Assembly (NCBI GenBank): GCA_944383265.1
Contig: CALWOX010000003.1
Location: 1 to 64,000 of the forward strand
Direction of reading: 5' to 3'
Source of the DNA: an uncultured Lachnospiraceae bacterium
GTDB lineage: Bacteria > Bacillota > Clostridia > Lachnospirales > Lachnospiraceae
DNA: 64,000 bases
This document shows, piece after piece, positions 35,258-42,595 of the stretch. The position numbers and the translations under genes were made by a program. Position 1 is the first letter of the stretch. Every line of letters starts with the position of its first letter. Under the pieces are notes generated by a model, which was not told the DNA's origin, made no database searches, and worked only from the letters and a program-made list of their open reading frames with translations.

Positions 35258-35491
35258 TTACTTCATCAAAATGTCAAGTATAAGAGCGAGTATAAGAAAT
35301 ACTATTGCTCCGTACTTTGTAAATTTCTCAAGGTTTCCCTCCATGGAACGACCCTTGATCTTTCCCCAGTAGCTGTCAGCCATACCTCCTATAGAGCCAA
35401 GACCCTGAGTATTTCCTTCCTGCATAAGGATAATGGCCGATATAGCCGCTCCAAGTATTACATATATGATTGATACTAAAATGGTCAACAT
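35258..35491 (-). CDS. secG: Preprotein translocase subunit SecG
   Basis: 77 residues with two membrane helices (LTILVSIIYVILGAAISAIILMQ and the C-terminal YGAIVFLILALILDILMK) and the conserved middle GLGSIGGMADSYWGKIKGRSMEG. Auxiliary subunit of the SecYEG channel. The frame extends 20 codons upstream, but the ATG at 35491 has GCGGAGGTG. First gene of the secG-rnr-smpB unit. Confidence 0.93.
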   Translation of the reverse strand: MLTILVSIIYVILGAAISAIILMQEGNTQGLGSIGGMADSYWGKIKGRSMEGNLEKFTKYGAIVFLILALILDILMK

Positions 35492-35522
35492 TTTATTCAC
35501 CTCCGCAAAGTCAAGCGAATTT

Positions 35523-35551
35523 ATCTTAGCACAACATAAAATATAATGCAA
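35523..35551 (-). promoter_or_regulatory. Promoter of secG
   Basis: Minus-strand TTGCAT, 17-base spacer, TAAGAT, about 32 bases upstream of the start codon. Confidence 0.5.
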
Positions 35552-35606
35552 GAAGAAAAGGATAATTTTATGCGATATAATTTATCAGGATGTAATTTTT
35601 ACTATA

Positions 35607-36662
35607 TCAGTCGCAAAGCTCCTCCATGAGCTCTTTTACCGACATCATCCTGTCAAGTCTCCATACATTCTCACCGCAGAAAATAAGGGCATTGTCCGTA
35701 TCTCCGTTCGCCGCTCTGCAAAGAGCTGTGGTAATACAGTAAGGGATTTTATTCATGTCGCACTTTTTAAGACAGCCGTAGCATTTGGTGATGTGCTCTC
35801 TTTCTTTTTCCCTGGCCTTTATAAAATCATTCCTTAAGGCTCTTCCCGGCATGCCTACAGGGCTCTTTACTATGGCTACATCCTCCTTTTTCGCCTCAAG
35901 GTAGGCCTTTTTAAAATTATCATCAACATCGCACTCATATGTGGTCACGAATCTCGTAGCCATCTGCACTCCGTCGCAGCCGAGCTCCATATAGTGGTCT
36001 ATATCATTCCTGTCAAAGACACCTCCTCCGAATATAACAGGTATCTTCTGCTGATACTTTTCCTCGTACTCCCTGACTATGTCAATGATCTCCTTTATCC
36101 TTTCATCATATCCGACAGCATCGTACTCCTCGACCTCCTCAGGGCTGTAGCCCAGGTGTCCGCCTGCCTTCGGGCCCTCTATAACAATAAAGTCCGCTGT
36201 TCTGTGATAATGCTTGTCCCACATTTTCAAAAGGACCTTTGCAGCCTTTGGAGGAGAAACTATAGGCGCTATCTTGACATTGCTGCCCTCCACATACTTG
36301 GGAAGATCCACAGGAAGCCCTGCTCCCGAAATAATGAGATCCGCCCCGCTCTCCACAGTACATCTCACGAAGTCCTCGTAGTGATTCATGGCACACATGA
36401 TATTTACCCCTACGATACCTCCCTGTGCGAGCTCCTTTGCCTCCTTTATATATCTTCTCAGTGCACGCAGGTTGGCTCCCATAGTATCAGTTGCAAAATC
36501 AGGCTCCTTGAAGCCGGGCTGTGCTGCGGAGATAACTCCTATACCTCCCTCTCTCGCAACCGCTCCCGCAAGCTTTGAGAGACTGACTCCAACGCCCATT
36601 CCGCCCTGTATAACAGGTCTTTTTGCAACCAAATCACCTATTCTGAGTTCCTTAAGCTTCAT
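35607..36662 (-). CDS. Nitronate monooxygenase-family flavin enzyme
   Basis: 351-residue TIM-barrel FMN enzyme: IQGGMGVGVSLSKLAGAVAREGGIGVISA, GAGLPVDLP, IVEGPKAGGHLG (as VIEGPKAGGHLG) and IPVIFGGGVFDRNDIDHYMELGCDGVQMATRFV. Related to nitronate monooxygenases and to FabK-type enoyl-ACP reductases. The C-terminal 75 residues carry several Cys (CYGCLKKCDMNKIPYC, TTALCR, FCGENVW) that could bind a metal or cluster, a feature of the clostridial version. AAAGGTC precedes the ATG. Monocistronic, with no fatty-acid genes near, so the FabK role is less likely. Confidence 0.85.
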   Translation of the reverse strand: MKLKELRIGDLVAKRPVIQGGMGVGVSLSKLAGAVAREGGIGVISAAQPGFKEPDFATDTMGANLRALRRYIKEAKELAQGGIVGVNIMCAMNHYEDFVRCTVESGADLIISGAGLPVDLPKYVEGSNVKIAPIVSPPKAAKVLLKMWDKHYHRTADFIVIEGPKAGGHLGYSPEEVEEYDAVGYDERIKEIIDIVREYEEKYQQKIPVIFGGGVFDRNDIDHYMELGCDGVQMATRFVTTYECDVDDNFKKAYLEAKKEDVAIVKSPVGMPGRALRNDFIKAREKEREHITKCYGCLKKCDMNKIPYCITTALCRAANGDTDNALIFCGENVWRLDRMMSVKELMEELCD

Positions 36663-36738
36663 AACTGTTTTGACCTTTCGCTTATTTCATTTAAATAGTA
36701 ATCCCCGCCGTAATAAAAATTTTCCGAATCCGTCTTAA

Positions 36739-36778
36739 GTAGTTTTGATTACTATGTTATGTATCAAAATGATGATAC
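36739..36778. promoter_or_regulatory. Operator-like repeats upstream of flavin enzyme gene
   Basis: GTATCA-N6-TGATAC at 36761-36778 is a perfect inverted repeat. GTAGTTTTGATTAC at 36739-36752 resembles the palindrome at 37600-37616 upstream of the hemolysin III gene. No well-spaced promoter hexamers stand out here. Confidence 0.45.
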
Positions 36779-36868
36779 ACTCTTTACACATTTTAGTCAA
36801 CCGATATTTGGCTTTTGGCATACCCTAAAATAAATATTTCAGAAGACCGTATTTCAGGCCCGGGTCTG

Positions 36869-37537
36869 TCAGCATACATATTTATACATAAGCACATAAT
36901 GGCAGAAGCTTCCCGCCATAACAAAAACATGAAATATCTCGTGAGCTCCGAAGTTTCTCGGCAGGCGCCTGAATACAGGAAGCTTAAGCGCATATATAAC
37001 TCCGCCTATGGTATATAGCAGACCGCCTGCAAGGAGCCATCCGAAGGCCTTCTCAGGGAGCGCTGCTATTATCCTTGTTATTGCAAATATACATACCCAG
37101 CCCATAGCTATGTATACCGCCGATGAAAAGGCCTTGGGACAGTTGATCCAAAGAGCCGATATCAGTATCCCCGCTATAGCTATAGCCCACACCGCAAAAA
37201 GCATAAGCCAACCTGTCCTGTCTCCCAGGACTATGGCACATATAGGTGTGTAGGTTCCCGCTATGAGCACATATATCATCATATGGTCTATCTTTCTCAG
37301 TATCTTGTTTACCTTCTGAGAAATATTAAGCGAATGATAAAAGGTACTTGCGGCGTAGAGGAGGATCATGCTCACTATAAAAACAGCGATAACAACAGTA
37401 TTTTCAACGCTCCTTGTGCTGTAGGCCTTTGCCACAAGGGGTACCGATGCAATAAGGGCCGCAGCCATTCCTATGCCGTGGGTAAGAGCGCTTCCCGGGT
37501 CCTTCAATTTATTTATAAATATATCCAATCTTTTCAT
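36869..37537 (-). CDS. trhA: Hemolysin III / TrhA family membrane protein
   Basis: 222 residues with seven membrane segments of the PAQR/hemolysin III family. Conserved polar residues appear as SALTHGIG near the N-terminus, STFYHSLN with HxxxN, KIDHMMIY, and AHEIFHVFVMAGSFCHY at the C-terminus, which together provide the Ser/Asp/His metal site. GAAAGGTGC precedes the ATG. Proposed role is membrane-energy or lipid homeostasis; haemolysis is not implied. Own promoter at 37622-37649 with a palindrome over the start site. Confidence 0.9.
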   Translation of the reverse strand: MKRLDIFINKLKDPGSALTHGIGMAAALIASVPLVAKAYSTRSVENTVVIAVFIVSMILLYAASTFYHSLNISQKVNKILRKIDHMMIYVLIAGTYTPICAIVLGDRTGWLMLFAVWAIAIAGILISALWINCPKAFSSAVYIAMGWVCIFAITRIIAALPEKAFGWLLAGGLLYTIGGVIYALKLPVFRRLPRNFGAHEIFHVFVMAGSFCHYVLMYKYVC

Positions 37538-37599
37538 TTCTGCACCTTTCTTTAAAATGACATAACTTCCAAAACATATAGTTGTTGAAATTAATATAT

Positions 37600-37616
37600 G
37601 TAGTTTTTAAAACTAC
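37600..37616. promoter_or_regulatory. Palindromic operator at the hemolysin III gene start site
   Basis: GTAGTTTT-T-AAAACTAC, perfect 8-bp arms around one base, centred near the predicted transcription start and just downstream of the -10. The position fits repression by a dimeric regulator, perhaps MarR type. Confidence 0.6.
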
Positions 37617-37621
37617 TTATC

Positions 37622-37649
37622 ATTATATCACTATTAAAGAATAATGCAA
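37622..37649 (-). promoter_or_regulatory. Promoter of hemolysin III gene
   Basis: Minus-strand TTGCAT, 16-base spacer, TATAAT. Confidence 0.6.
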
Positions 37650-37658
37650 GCATTGCTT

Positions 37659-38927
37659 TTAGCTGTCAGGTCTTATATTTCCATCCTCGTCTATACTTAT
37701 TCCGTAAGACATATTTTCATAATAGTTGAAGAATTCCTGCCTTTGGGCACTGTCTGTAATGGACTTTGTATATCCTGATGCGGAGCTTCCCGGGTAAAGT
37801 TTCAGTTCGCTCCTTCCCGTATCAGGATACCATTTGACTTCAAGAAGCATTGTGCGCGGTATGCTGCTTCCGAAGAGGAAATTACCGAGGCTGTACACCA
37901 CAGGTACGCCTCCTACATATTCAGTTCCTTGGAGGACGTGGGGATGAGCACCTACTATGAGATCCGCCCCTGATGAGACAAGCTCTTTTGCAAGCTCTCT
38001 CATATACGTATCAGGCTCCTCCTTCTTCTCCGTTCCCCAGTGTATATAGACTATGACATAATCGCAGGTTTCCGAAAGCTCCGCTATCTTGTTTAAAAGC
38101 TTGGATTTATAGGCATCATAGGCAGGAAAAACACCTGCGCTTTGTTTTCCCGCAGCCCAGTCCGAAAAAGGCATTACTCTTGTTGCGCCCAGTACCGCTA
38201 TACGCCTTCCGTCCTTCTCCCATATGACAGCCTTTGAGGCCTCTTCTGTATTTTCTCCCGCTCCTGTATGGGCTATTCCCGCTCCGTTAAGAGCTGCTAT
38301 GGTATCCTCCAGGGCGTCCCTTCCGAAATCAAGCACATGATTATTTGCAAGGGTGACAGCGTCAACGCCCATCTCCTTAAGTATATTTACCCTTTCAGGT
38401 GACACTCTGAAAGTAAACTCCTTGTCGTCTTCCGCAGAGCCTCTTTCACTCATAGGAAATTCCTCATTTACTATAAAAAAGTCGCTTCTTTCTATAAGCT
38501 CTCTGTAATTTTCGCACAGATTTCCTGATATTCCACCGGAACTGTCATAAGAGGAAAGCACATAGCTGCTCAGATACACATCCCCTCCGAAAAGCATAGT
38601 TACAGGTATTTCTGAATTCTCAGGCTCTGGTGACTCCGAACTCTCCGGGAGGCTCTCGGGAGCAGAAGAGGCAATTTTTTCTTCGCCTGATATTTCGATT
38701 GGAAATCTGATGCCGTACTCTTTTACCATGAGTACAGCAGCTACAGCCAAAAGCAATATATTTACAAATATCAAAAAGGCGGAGAGCCTTTTTAAAGCAG
38801 CCTTTGCAGGGCTTTCTCTCCGTCTTCTGCTTTTTCCTGCGATTTGATTATTCCTTCTCGAATTTACATTTCTCTTTTTTGCCCGGCTCCTTCCGGTGGA
38901 GCTGTATTTATTGATATTATCTTTCAT
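37659..38927 (-). CDS. CapA family protein (metallophosphatase fold), copy 1
   Basis: 422 residues. Arg/Lys-rich cytoplasmic tail (1-50), one membrane helix (about 48-68), a Ser/Glu/Pro-rich linker, then a CapA/PGA_cap domain: VTMLFGGDVYLSSY, FFIVNEEFPMSERG, VDAVTLANNHVLDFGRDALEDTI, GIAHTGAGEN, DYVIVYIHWGTEKKEEP and VGAHPHVLQGTEYV. These blocks contain the Asp/Asn/His metal ligands. Likely acts outside the membrane on poly-gamma-glutamate or cell-surface substrates. AAGG lies six bases before the ATG. It is a paralogue of the next gene upstream, from which it is 90 bases away. Confidence 0.86.
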   Translation of the reverse strand: MKDNINKYSSTGRSRAKKRNVNSRRNNQIAGKSRRRRESPAKAALKRLSAFLIFVNILLLAVAAVLMVKEYGIRFPIEISGEEKIASSAPESLPESSESPEPENSEIPVTMLFGGDVYLSSYVLSSYDSSGGISGNLCENYRELIERSDFFIVNEEFPMSERGSAEDDKEFTFRVSPERVNILKEMGVDAVTLANNHVLDFGRDALEDTIAALNGAGIAHTGAGENTEEASKAVIWEKDGRRIAVLGATRVMPFSDWAAGKQSAGVFPAYDAYKSKLLNKIAELSETCDYVIVYIHWGTEKKEEPDTYMRELAKELVSSGADLIVGAHPHVLQGTEYVGGVPVVYSLGNFLFGSSIPRTMLLEVKWYPDTGRSELKLYPGSSASGYTKSITDSAQRQEFFNYYENMSYGISIDEDGNIRPDS

Positions 38928-39017
38928 TTAAAGCCTTATTACTGTTATGTTTTTCTCTATAATATTTTTACTTTTATATTTTTAATTTATATTTATACGA
39001 TATATTTATCTCTTTTA

Positions 39018-40310
39018 TTATCCGGTCTCCGACATATCGGTAATATAAGTGTAGCCCATCTGCGAGCTTAGGGAGTAAAGTCTCAGCTTCATCTCATTTC
39101 CCGCCTCCCTTGTCTCAAGCTCCAGGAGGTATGCCTTGTCTATGCTGCTCCCGTACATAAGGTCCCCAAGGCTGTATATGACAGGCACATCTTTGTAGTA
39201 TTCAATTCCCTCGGCGCTGTTAAAGGCTGAGCATATTACAAGGTCAGCCCCCGCATCAACGCTTTCACGGGCCAATATCTTCATATAGTCGGGTATATCA
39301 GGATCACCTTCATTCCTACCCCAATATACATATGAAATAACAAGATCACAGCTTCCGTTCAGCTCGCTTATGTAATTGAGATAGTTTTCCTTATTCGCAT
39401 CATATGAGAGGAAAACTCCCGCCCTGTTTTTTCCTGCTCCCCATGATGCATCGGGAACTCTTCTTGAGCTTGATACAATGGCAGTCCGCATTCCGTTTAT
39501 ATCCTTTATCACAGCCCTTGAAGCCTCATCATAATTTTCTCCCGCTCCCGCATGGGCTATTCCGGCTCTGTCAAGTGTATCTGTCGTATCCGAAAGCGCA
39601 TCATAGCCATAGTCAAGGACATGGTTGTTTGCGAGGGCGACGCAATCGATACCTGCCGCTTTAAGGATATTTACTCTCTCAGGCGATACCATGTAGGCAT
39701 ACGCTTTTTCCTCCTCTGCCTCTCCACGTTCGCTGAAGGGAAAAACCTGGTTTACCATAAAGAGATCCGCCCGATTTGAAAGGTCCATTATCCCGGGAGA
39801 CAGCACTCCACCTATTCCCTCATCATCGTAGGCGGAGAGCACATAGCTGCTCAGATACGCATTTCCTCCGAAAAGCAGCCTCGCATCCTTAAGTCTCGGC
39901 TCATCCCTGAGCCTTTGAATATTTTCTCCGGGTTCAAAGCCGTCATATGTATTATCCGTTCCTGAGTCTCCGTATGTTTTACCCGGCTCAAAGCTTTCAT
40001 GTGCTTTATCAGAGCCCGAGGCTCCATTTATATTTCCGGGAGCGGAAGCTTCATATTTTACATTATCCTTCCGCATTTCATCTTCATATATCTCTGATAT
40101 AAATGAAGACGTGGCTGTTTTTTCACTAAAAAATCCCCCAAAGTCGCTTCCGATAAAAAATCTGAAAAGGAGCATTGCGGCATATATCACAAACAAAACC
40201 GCACAGATAAGATACAGGATAGCCGAGATCGCTTTTATTATCCTCTTGTCCTGTCTTTTCCCTGCGGTAATTCTTTTTCTTCTCTTTTTGGGATATCTCC
40301 TGTCAGTCAT
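39018..40310 (-). CDS. CapA family protein, copy 2 (divergent paralogue)
   Basis: 430 residues with the same plan as the gene at 37659-38927: basic tail, membrane helix (about 27-50), a repetitive Gly/Ser/Asp linker in which FEPGKTYGDSGTDNTYDGFEPG shows an internal repeat, then the CapA domain (ARLLFGGNAYLSSYVLSAYD, VALANNHVLDYGYDALSDTTD, IAHAGAGENYDEASRA). The first ligand Asp of GGD is replaced by Asn (GGN) and the HWG and GAHPH motifs become YWG and CSAFN, so key metal ligands are altered. It may be catalytically weak or a binding partner of copy 1. Start has no clear ribosome binding site. Confidence 0.8.
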   Translation of the reverse strand: MTDRRYPKKRRKRITAGKRQDKRIIKAISAILYLICAVLFVIYAAMLLFRFFIGSDFGGFFSEKTATSSFISEIYEDEMRKDNVKYEASAPGNINGASGSDKAHESFEPGKTYGDSGTDNTYDGFEPGENIQRLRDEPRLKDARLLFGGNAYLSSYVLSAYDDEGIGGVLSPGIMDLSNRADLFMVNQVFPFSERGEAEEEKAYAYMVSPERVNILKAAGIDCVALANNHVLDYGYDALSDTTDTLDRAGIAHAGAGENYDEASRAVIKDINGMRTAIVSSSRRVPDASWGAGKNRAGVFLSYDANKENYLNYISELNGSCDLVISYVYWGRNEGDPDIPDYMKILARESVDAGADLVICSAFNSAEGIEYYKDVPVIYSLGDLMYGSSIDKAYLLELETREAGNEMKLRLYSLSSQMGYTYITDMSETG

Positions 40311-40331
40311 TGCCGTATGTAAAGTTCAAAA

Positions 40332-40943
40332 TCATCCCTGATTTACTATCCACTCCTTCTTTATCATCCAAAGTCCTGCCTCTATGCTGTGAATATTGCT
40401 GTAATCTCCTGACTTTATAGCTTCGTGATGTCTGAAAAGCCTCTGCCAGCTGTCTGTTATCTTGTTTTTTAAGGCAGGATAGAATGCTCCGAGCATCACC
40501 TTTGTGTAGCTGAGTCCCATATACTCAAGCTCCTCTGCAAATTTCTTTTCCTCCTCGGGACTCTCTCCTATATACGAAAGGTTGAGTATTTTTGTCCAGT
40601 CAGCCATATCAAAAAACACAGCCTCATCCAAGGGCACCTCAAGCTCCAACAGCGTTCCTCCTCCGGAGCTTTCCGCATCACGGGGTTCGGCAAAAGACCA
40701 ATATGGAAACTCGGCCTTTTCCGGTCTTTTAACCAGCTTTTGTGCTTCCCTTACATACCATCTGTAGCCTGTAATGAATATAGGCGCACTTTCACCATAC
40801 TTTGCGCTGACATATATCTCTCTTGAGACAGCATAGCCGTCCCTCTCTATAGCTCTCAGCACCGCATCCTGCTGCCTTGTAAAAAGTCTTATTTTTCCTT
40901 CTGACGTTTGATATCTGTCACCCATTCTTTTTTTATCTCCCAT
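40332..40943 (-). CDS. DUF3841 domain protein, copy 1
   Basis: 203 residues of the DUF3841 family: KIRLFTRQQDAVLRAIERDGYAVSREIYVSAKY, then FITGYRWYVREAQKLVKRPEKAEFPYWSFAEP, LLELEVPLDEAVFFDMADWTKILNLSYIG, and KNKITDSWQRLFRHHEAI near the end. Cytoplasmic, no signal. Function unknown. ATG at 40943 has only weak upstream pairing; a second in-frame ATG at 40925 has GGGAG 11 bases before and may be the true start. It overlaps the end of its upstream paralogue. About 20 bases upstream of a CapA gene. Confidence 0.75.
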   Translation of the reverse strand: MGDKKRMGDRYQTSEGKIRLFTRQQDAVLRAIERDGYAVSREIYVSAKYGESAPIFITGYRWYVREAQKLVKRPEKAEFPYWSFAEPRDAESSGGGTLLELEVPLDEAVFFDMADWTKILNLSYIGESPEEEKKFAEELEYMGLSYTKVMLGAFYPALKNKITDSWQRLFRHHEAIKSGDYSNIHSIEAGLWMIKKEWIVNQG

Positions 40944-41458
40944 ATATTTCCGTATTTAAGATTATTTCCCACTACTACACTGTCATCATAAAGGCGCATC
41001 CAGCTGTCTGTTATCTCCCGCCTAAGCTCAGGATAAAACTGTGACATGACAGCCTCCACATCATTTGTCCCGTACATTTCCATCTTTTCTCTGTGACGCT
41101 TTGCGTCCCCGTCATTAAGTGGGATATAGGAATAATTCAGTATCATTCCCCACTTGGTGACATTTACAGGAGTTATGTCCTCCTCATTGACCTCCAACTC
41201 CAAAATAACATCATTCTCCCCCTGAAGCATAAGTGATTCCTCCTCAAAGGAGACCCATACAGGATACTTTACGTCCGCAGGCTTGTTTTTTACGTTGGGC
41301 CCATTCTGAGAAAGCCATCTGTAAGCCCTTAATATTATTTCGGAATGCTCCTGGTTCTCCTTTCTTATATACTCCTCCTTTGTTATATAGCGTCCTTTCT
41401 CAGAAAGGACCTCCGCCACATTTTTGTGCTGTCTTGTCCAGACCTTGATCTTCCCCAT
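40889..41458 (-). CDS. DUF3841 domain protein, copy 2
   Basis: 189 residues, same family and layout as its downstream neighbour: KIKVWTRQHKNVAEVLSEKGRYITKEEYIRKE, LRAYRWLSQNGPNVKNKPADVKYPVWVSFEEE, VILELEVNEEDITPVNVTKWGMILNYSYIPL and RREITDSWMRLYDDSVVVG. The two are diverged tandem duplicates with overlapping ends. Start ATG has GGGG nine bases upstream. It follows the methyltransferase gene by 50 bases on the same strand. Function unknown. Confidence 0.75.
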   Translation of the reverse strand: MGKIKVWTRQHKNVAEVLSEKGRYITKEEYIRKENQEHSEIILRAYRWLSQNGPNVKNKPADVKYPVWVSFEEESLMLQGENDVILELEVNEEDITPVNVTKWGMILNYSYIPLNDGDAKRHREKMEMYGTNDVEAVMSQFYPELRREITDSWMRLYDDSVVVGNNLKYGNIWEIKKEWVTDIKRQKEK

Positions 41459-41508
41459 AAAAATACCCCATTGTACAACTGTTACTTTACAATAGCTTCA
41501 TAAAACTT

Positions 41509-42075
41509 TTATTTTATATTATCATGTATCGATATTTTTTTCCATGCATCAGATGATATTCTCACTCCCTCCAGTTCCAAGAGTCTTAGTTTTTTTTCTA
41601 CACCTCCCGCATATCCCGTGAGGCTTCCGTCAGCTCCCACAACGCGATGGCAGGGAATGATTATTGATATCCTGTTATGGCCCACCGCTCCGCCGACAGC
41701 CTGTGGAGACATATGTGAAAGCCCTCTTTTTTCGCAAAGCCTTGCAGCTATCTCCCCGTAGGTCACAGTGCTTCCGTATGGTATTGAGCAAAGTATGTCC
41801 CATACTTCTCTTTGAAATTCAGTGCCTGCAGGATGTAATGGCACTGAAAAGTCGGGTTTTCTGCCTGAAAAATAAATATCAAGCCATTCCTTTGCGTTTT
41901 TAAGTACAGAAACCTCCATGCAGACAGTATCATCCGAAAGTCCTTTTGCAAAGTATTTTTGTCCGACAAACCACAGACCTGTAAGTCCCTCATCATCTGC
42001 AGAAAGAAGTATATCTCCCAATGGAGAGGCGTAATTTGAGGTGTACATCGTATTATTTTTGTTTTGAGGTGGCAT
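41509..42075 (-). CDS. ogt: Methylated-DNA-protein cysteine methyltransferase
   Basis: 188 residues. Takes alkyl groups from O6-alkylguanine onto its own cysteine. The active site is IIIPCHRVVGADGSLTGYAGG, with the DNA-binding helix VTYGEIAARLCEKRGLSHMSPQAVGGAVGHN. N-terminal ribonuclease-H-like domain is present. AAAAGGAGTCC precedes the ATG. It probably leads the operon with the DUF3841 and CapA genes, from a promoter at 42219-42247; no adaptive-response regulator is adjacent. Confidence 0.93.
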   Translation of the reverse strand: MPPQNKNNTMYTSNYASPLGDILLSADDEGLTGLWFVGQKYFAKGLSDDTVCMEVSVLKNAKEWLDIYFSGRKPDFSVPLHPAGTEFQREVWDILCSIPYGSTVTYGEIAARLCEKRGLSHMSPQAVGGAVGHNRISIIIPCHRVVGADGSLTGYAGGVEKKLRLLELEGVRISSDAWKKISIHDNIK

Positions 42076-42218
42076 AAAAGGACTCCTTTTTAAACTTACT
42101 CTAAGATTTTACCTTCCTTGTCAAAATCTCCCTCAGGAATATTCAGCCTTGTAATAAAATCGTCTGCTGTCTTTTCATTCAATAGGTTAAAATAATAAAA
42201 GATAAACTTCTAAGTTAC

Positions 42219-42247
42219 ATTATAATAATAATTTTTTTTGTTGTCTA
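42219..42247 (-). promoter_or_regulatory. Promoter of ogt
   Basis: Minus-strand TAGACA, 17-base AT-rich spacer, TATAAT. The leader is about 135 bases and contains the end of an open frame (to 42096) reading NEKTADDFITRLNIPEGDFD, without start or ribosome binding site. Confidence 0.55.
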
Positions 42248-42311
42248 ATTAATATATACTAAAACCTCTGAATAAATCTTTACTCTAAGTAACTGAAAAT
42301 ATATACTATAT

Positions 42312-42474
42312 CTGTCAGACTTATAACCGGCCGTGTGGGAACGCCTGTACCGGCCACAAGATTGAATCAAGGGATTTGTACGATTCGGTGATGAAGGATA
42401 TACAGGAATTGGCAGCGCATGCCATGAGGAGCCGGACGAGTTTGTCGGGGAAATCCCGGAGATTGCAGCGTAAA
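42312..42474 (+). pseudogene. Serine recombinase C-terminal fragment, frameshifted
   Basis: Plus-strand frame without a start reads RPCGNACTGHKIESRDLYD, then SVMKDIQELAAHAM. This matches the zinc-ribbon end and following helix of large serine recombinases of Clostridial elements (CTxHRI-x-x-x-L-x-x-VLxDIQxxAxxA). After that point the family pattern continues only in another frame (EEPDEFVGEI), so a frameshift is present. All upstream domains are missing. It marks the left edge of the metal-resistance island. Confidence 0.6.
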
Positions 42475-42480
42475 TAGTTT

Positions 42481-42517
42481 GCCCCATCTCTCAATTACTG
42501 AGGGATGGGGCTTTTTT
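42481..42517 (+). terminator. Terminator after recombinase fragment
   Basis: Plus-strand stem GCCCCATC-T-CTC / GAG-G-GATGGGGC followed by six T. It probably belonged to the lost recombinase gene. Confidence 0.75.
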
Positions 42518-42595
42518 GATATATTAACTAAACAAAAAATTTTAACTAATGCACCGATTAACAAAAGGCCGCTCAAACTGCAATAGTAGCAACAA

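Larger units (their letters stand above)
42076..42595. other. Gene-poor junction region
   Basis: 520 bases between ogt and the metal ATPase gene. It holds the ogt promoter, the recombinase fragment and its terminator, and the ten bases TTACTCTAAG twice (42096-42105 and 42280-42289). Nothing else coding is supported. Confidence 0.6.

Noticed and set aside
36843-36871. Stem AGACC/GGTCT after the hemolysin III gene as terminator
   Set aside because: The stem is short, overlaps the last codon, and has no T-run.
42096-42206. Minus-strand frame ending NEKTADDFITRLNIPEGDFD-KEGKILE
   Set aside because: It has no start codon with a ribosome binding site and lies in the ogt leader. It may be the end of a lost gene, but no family was recognised.
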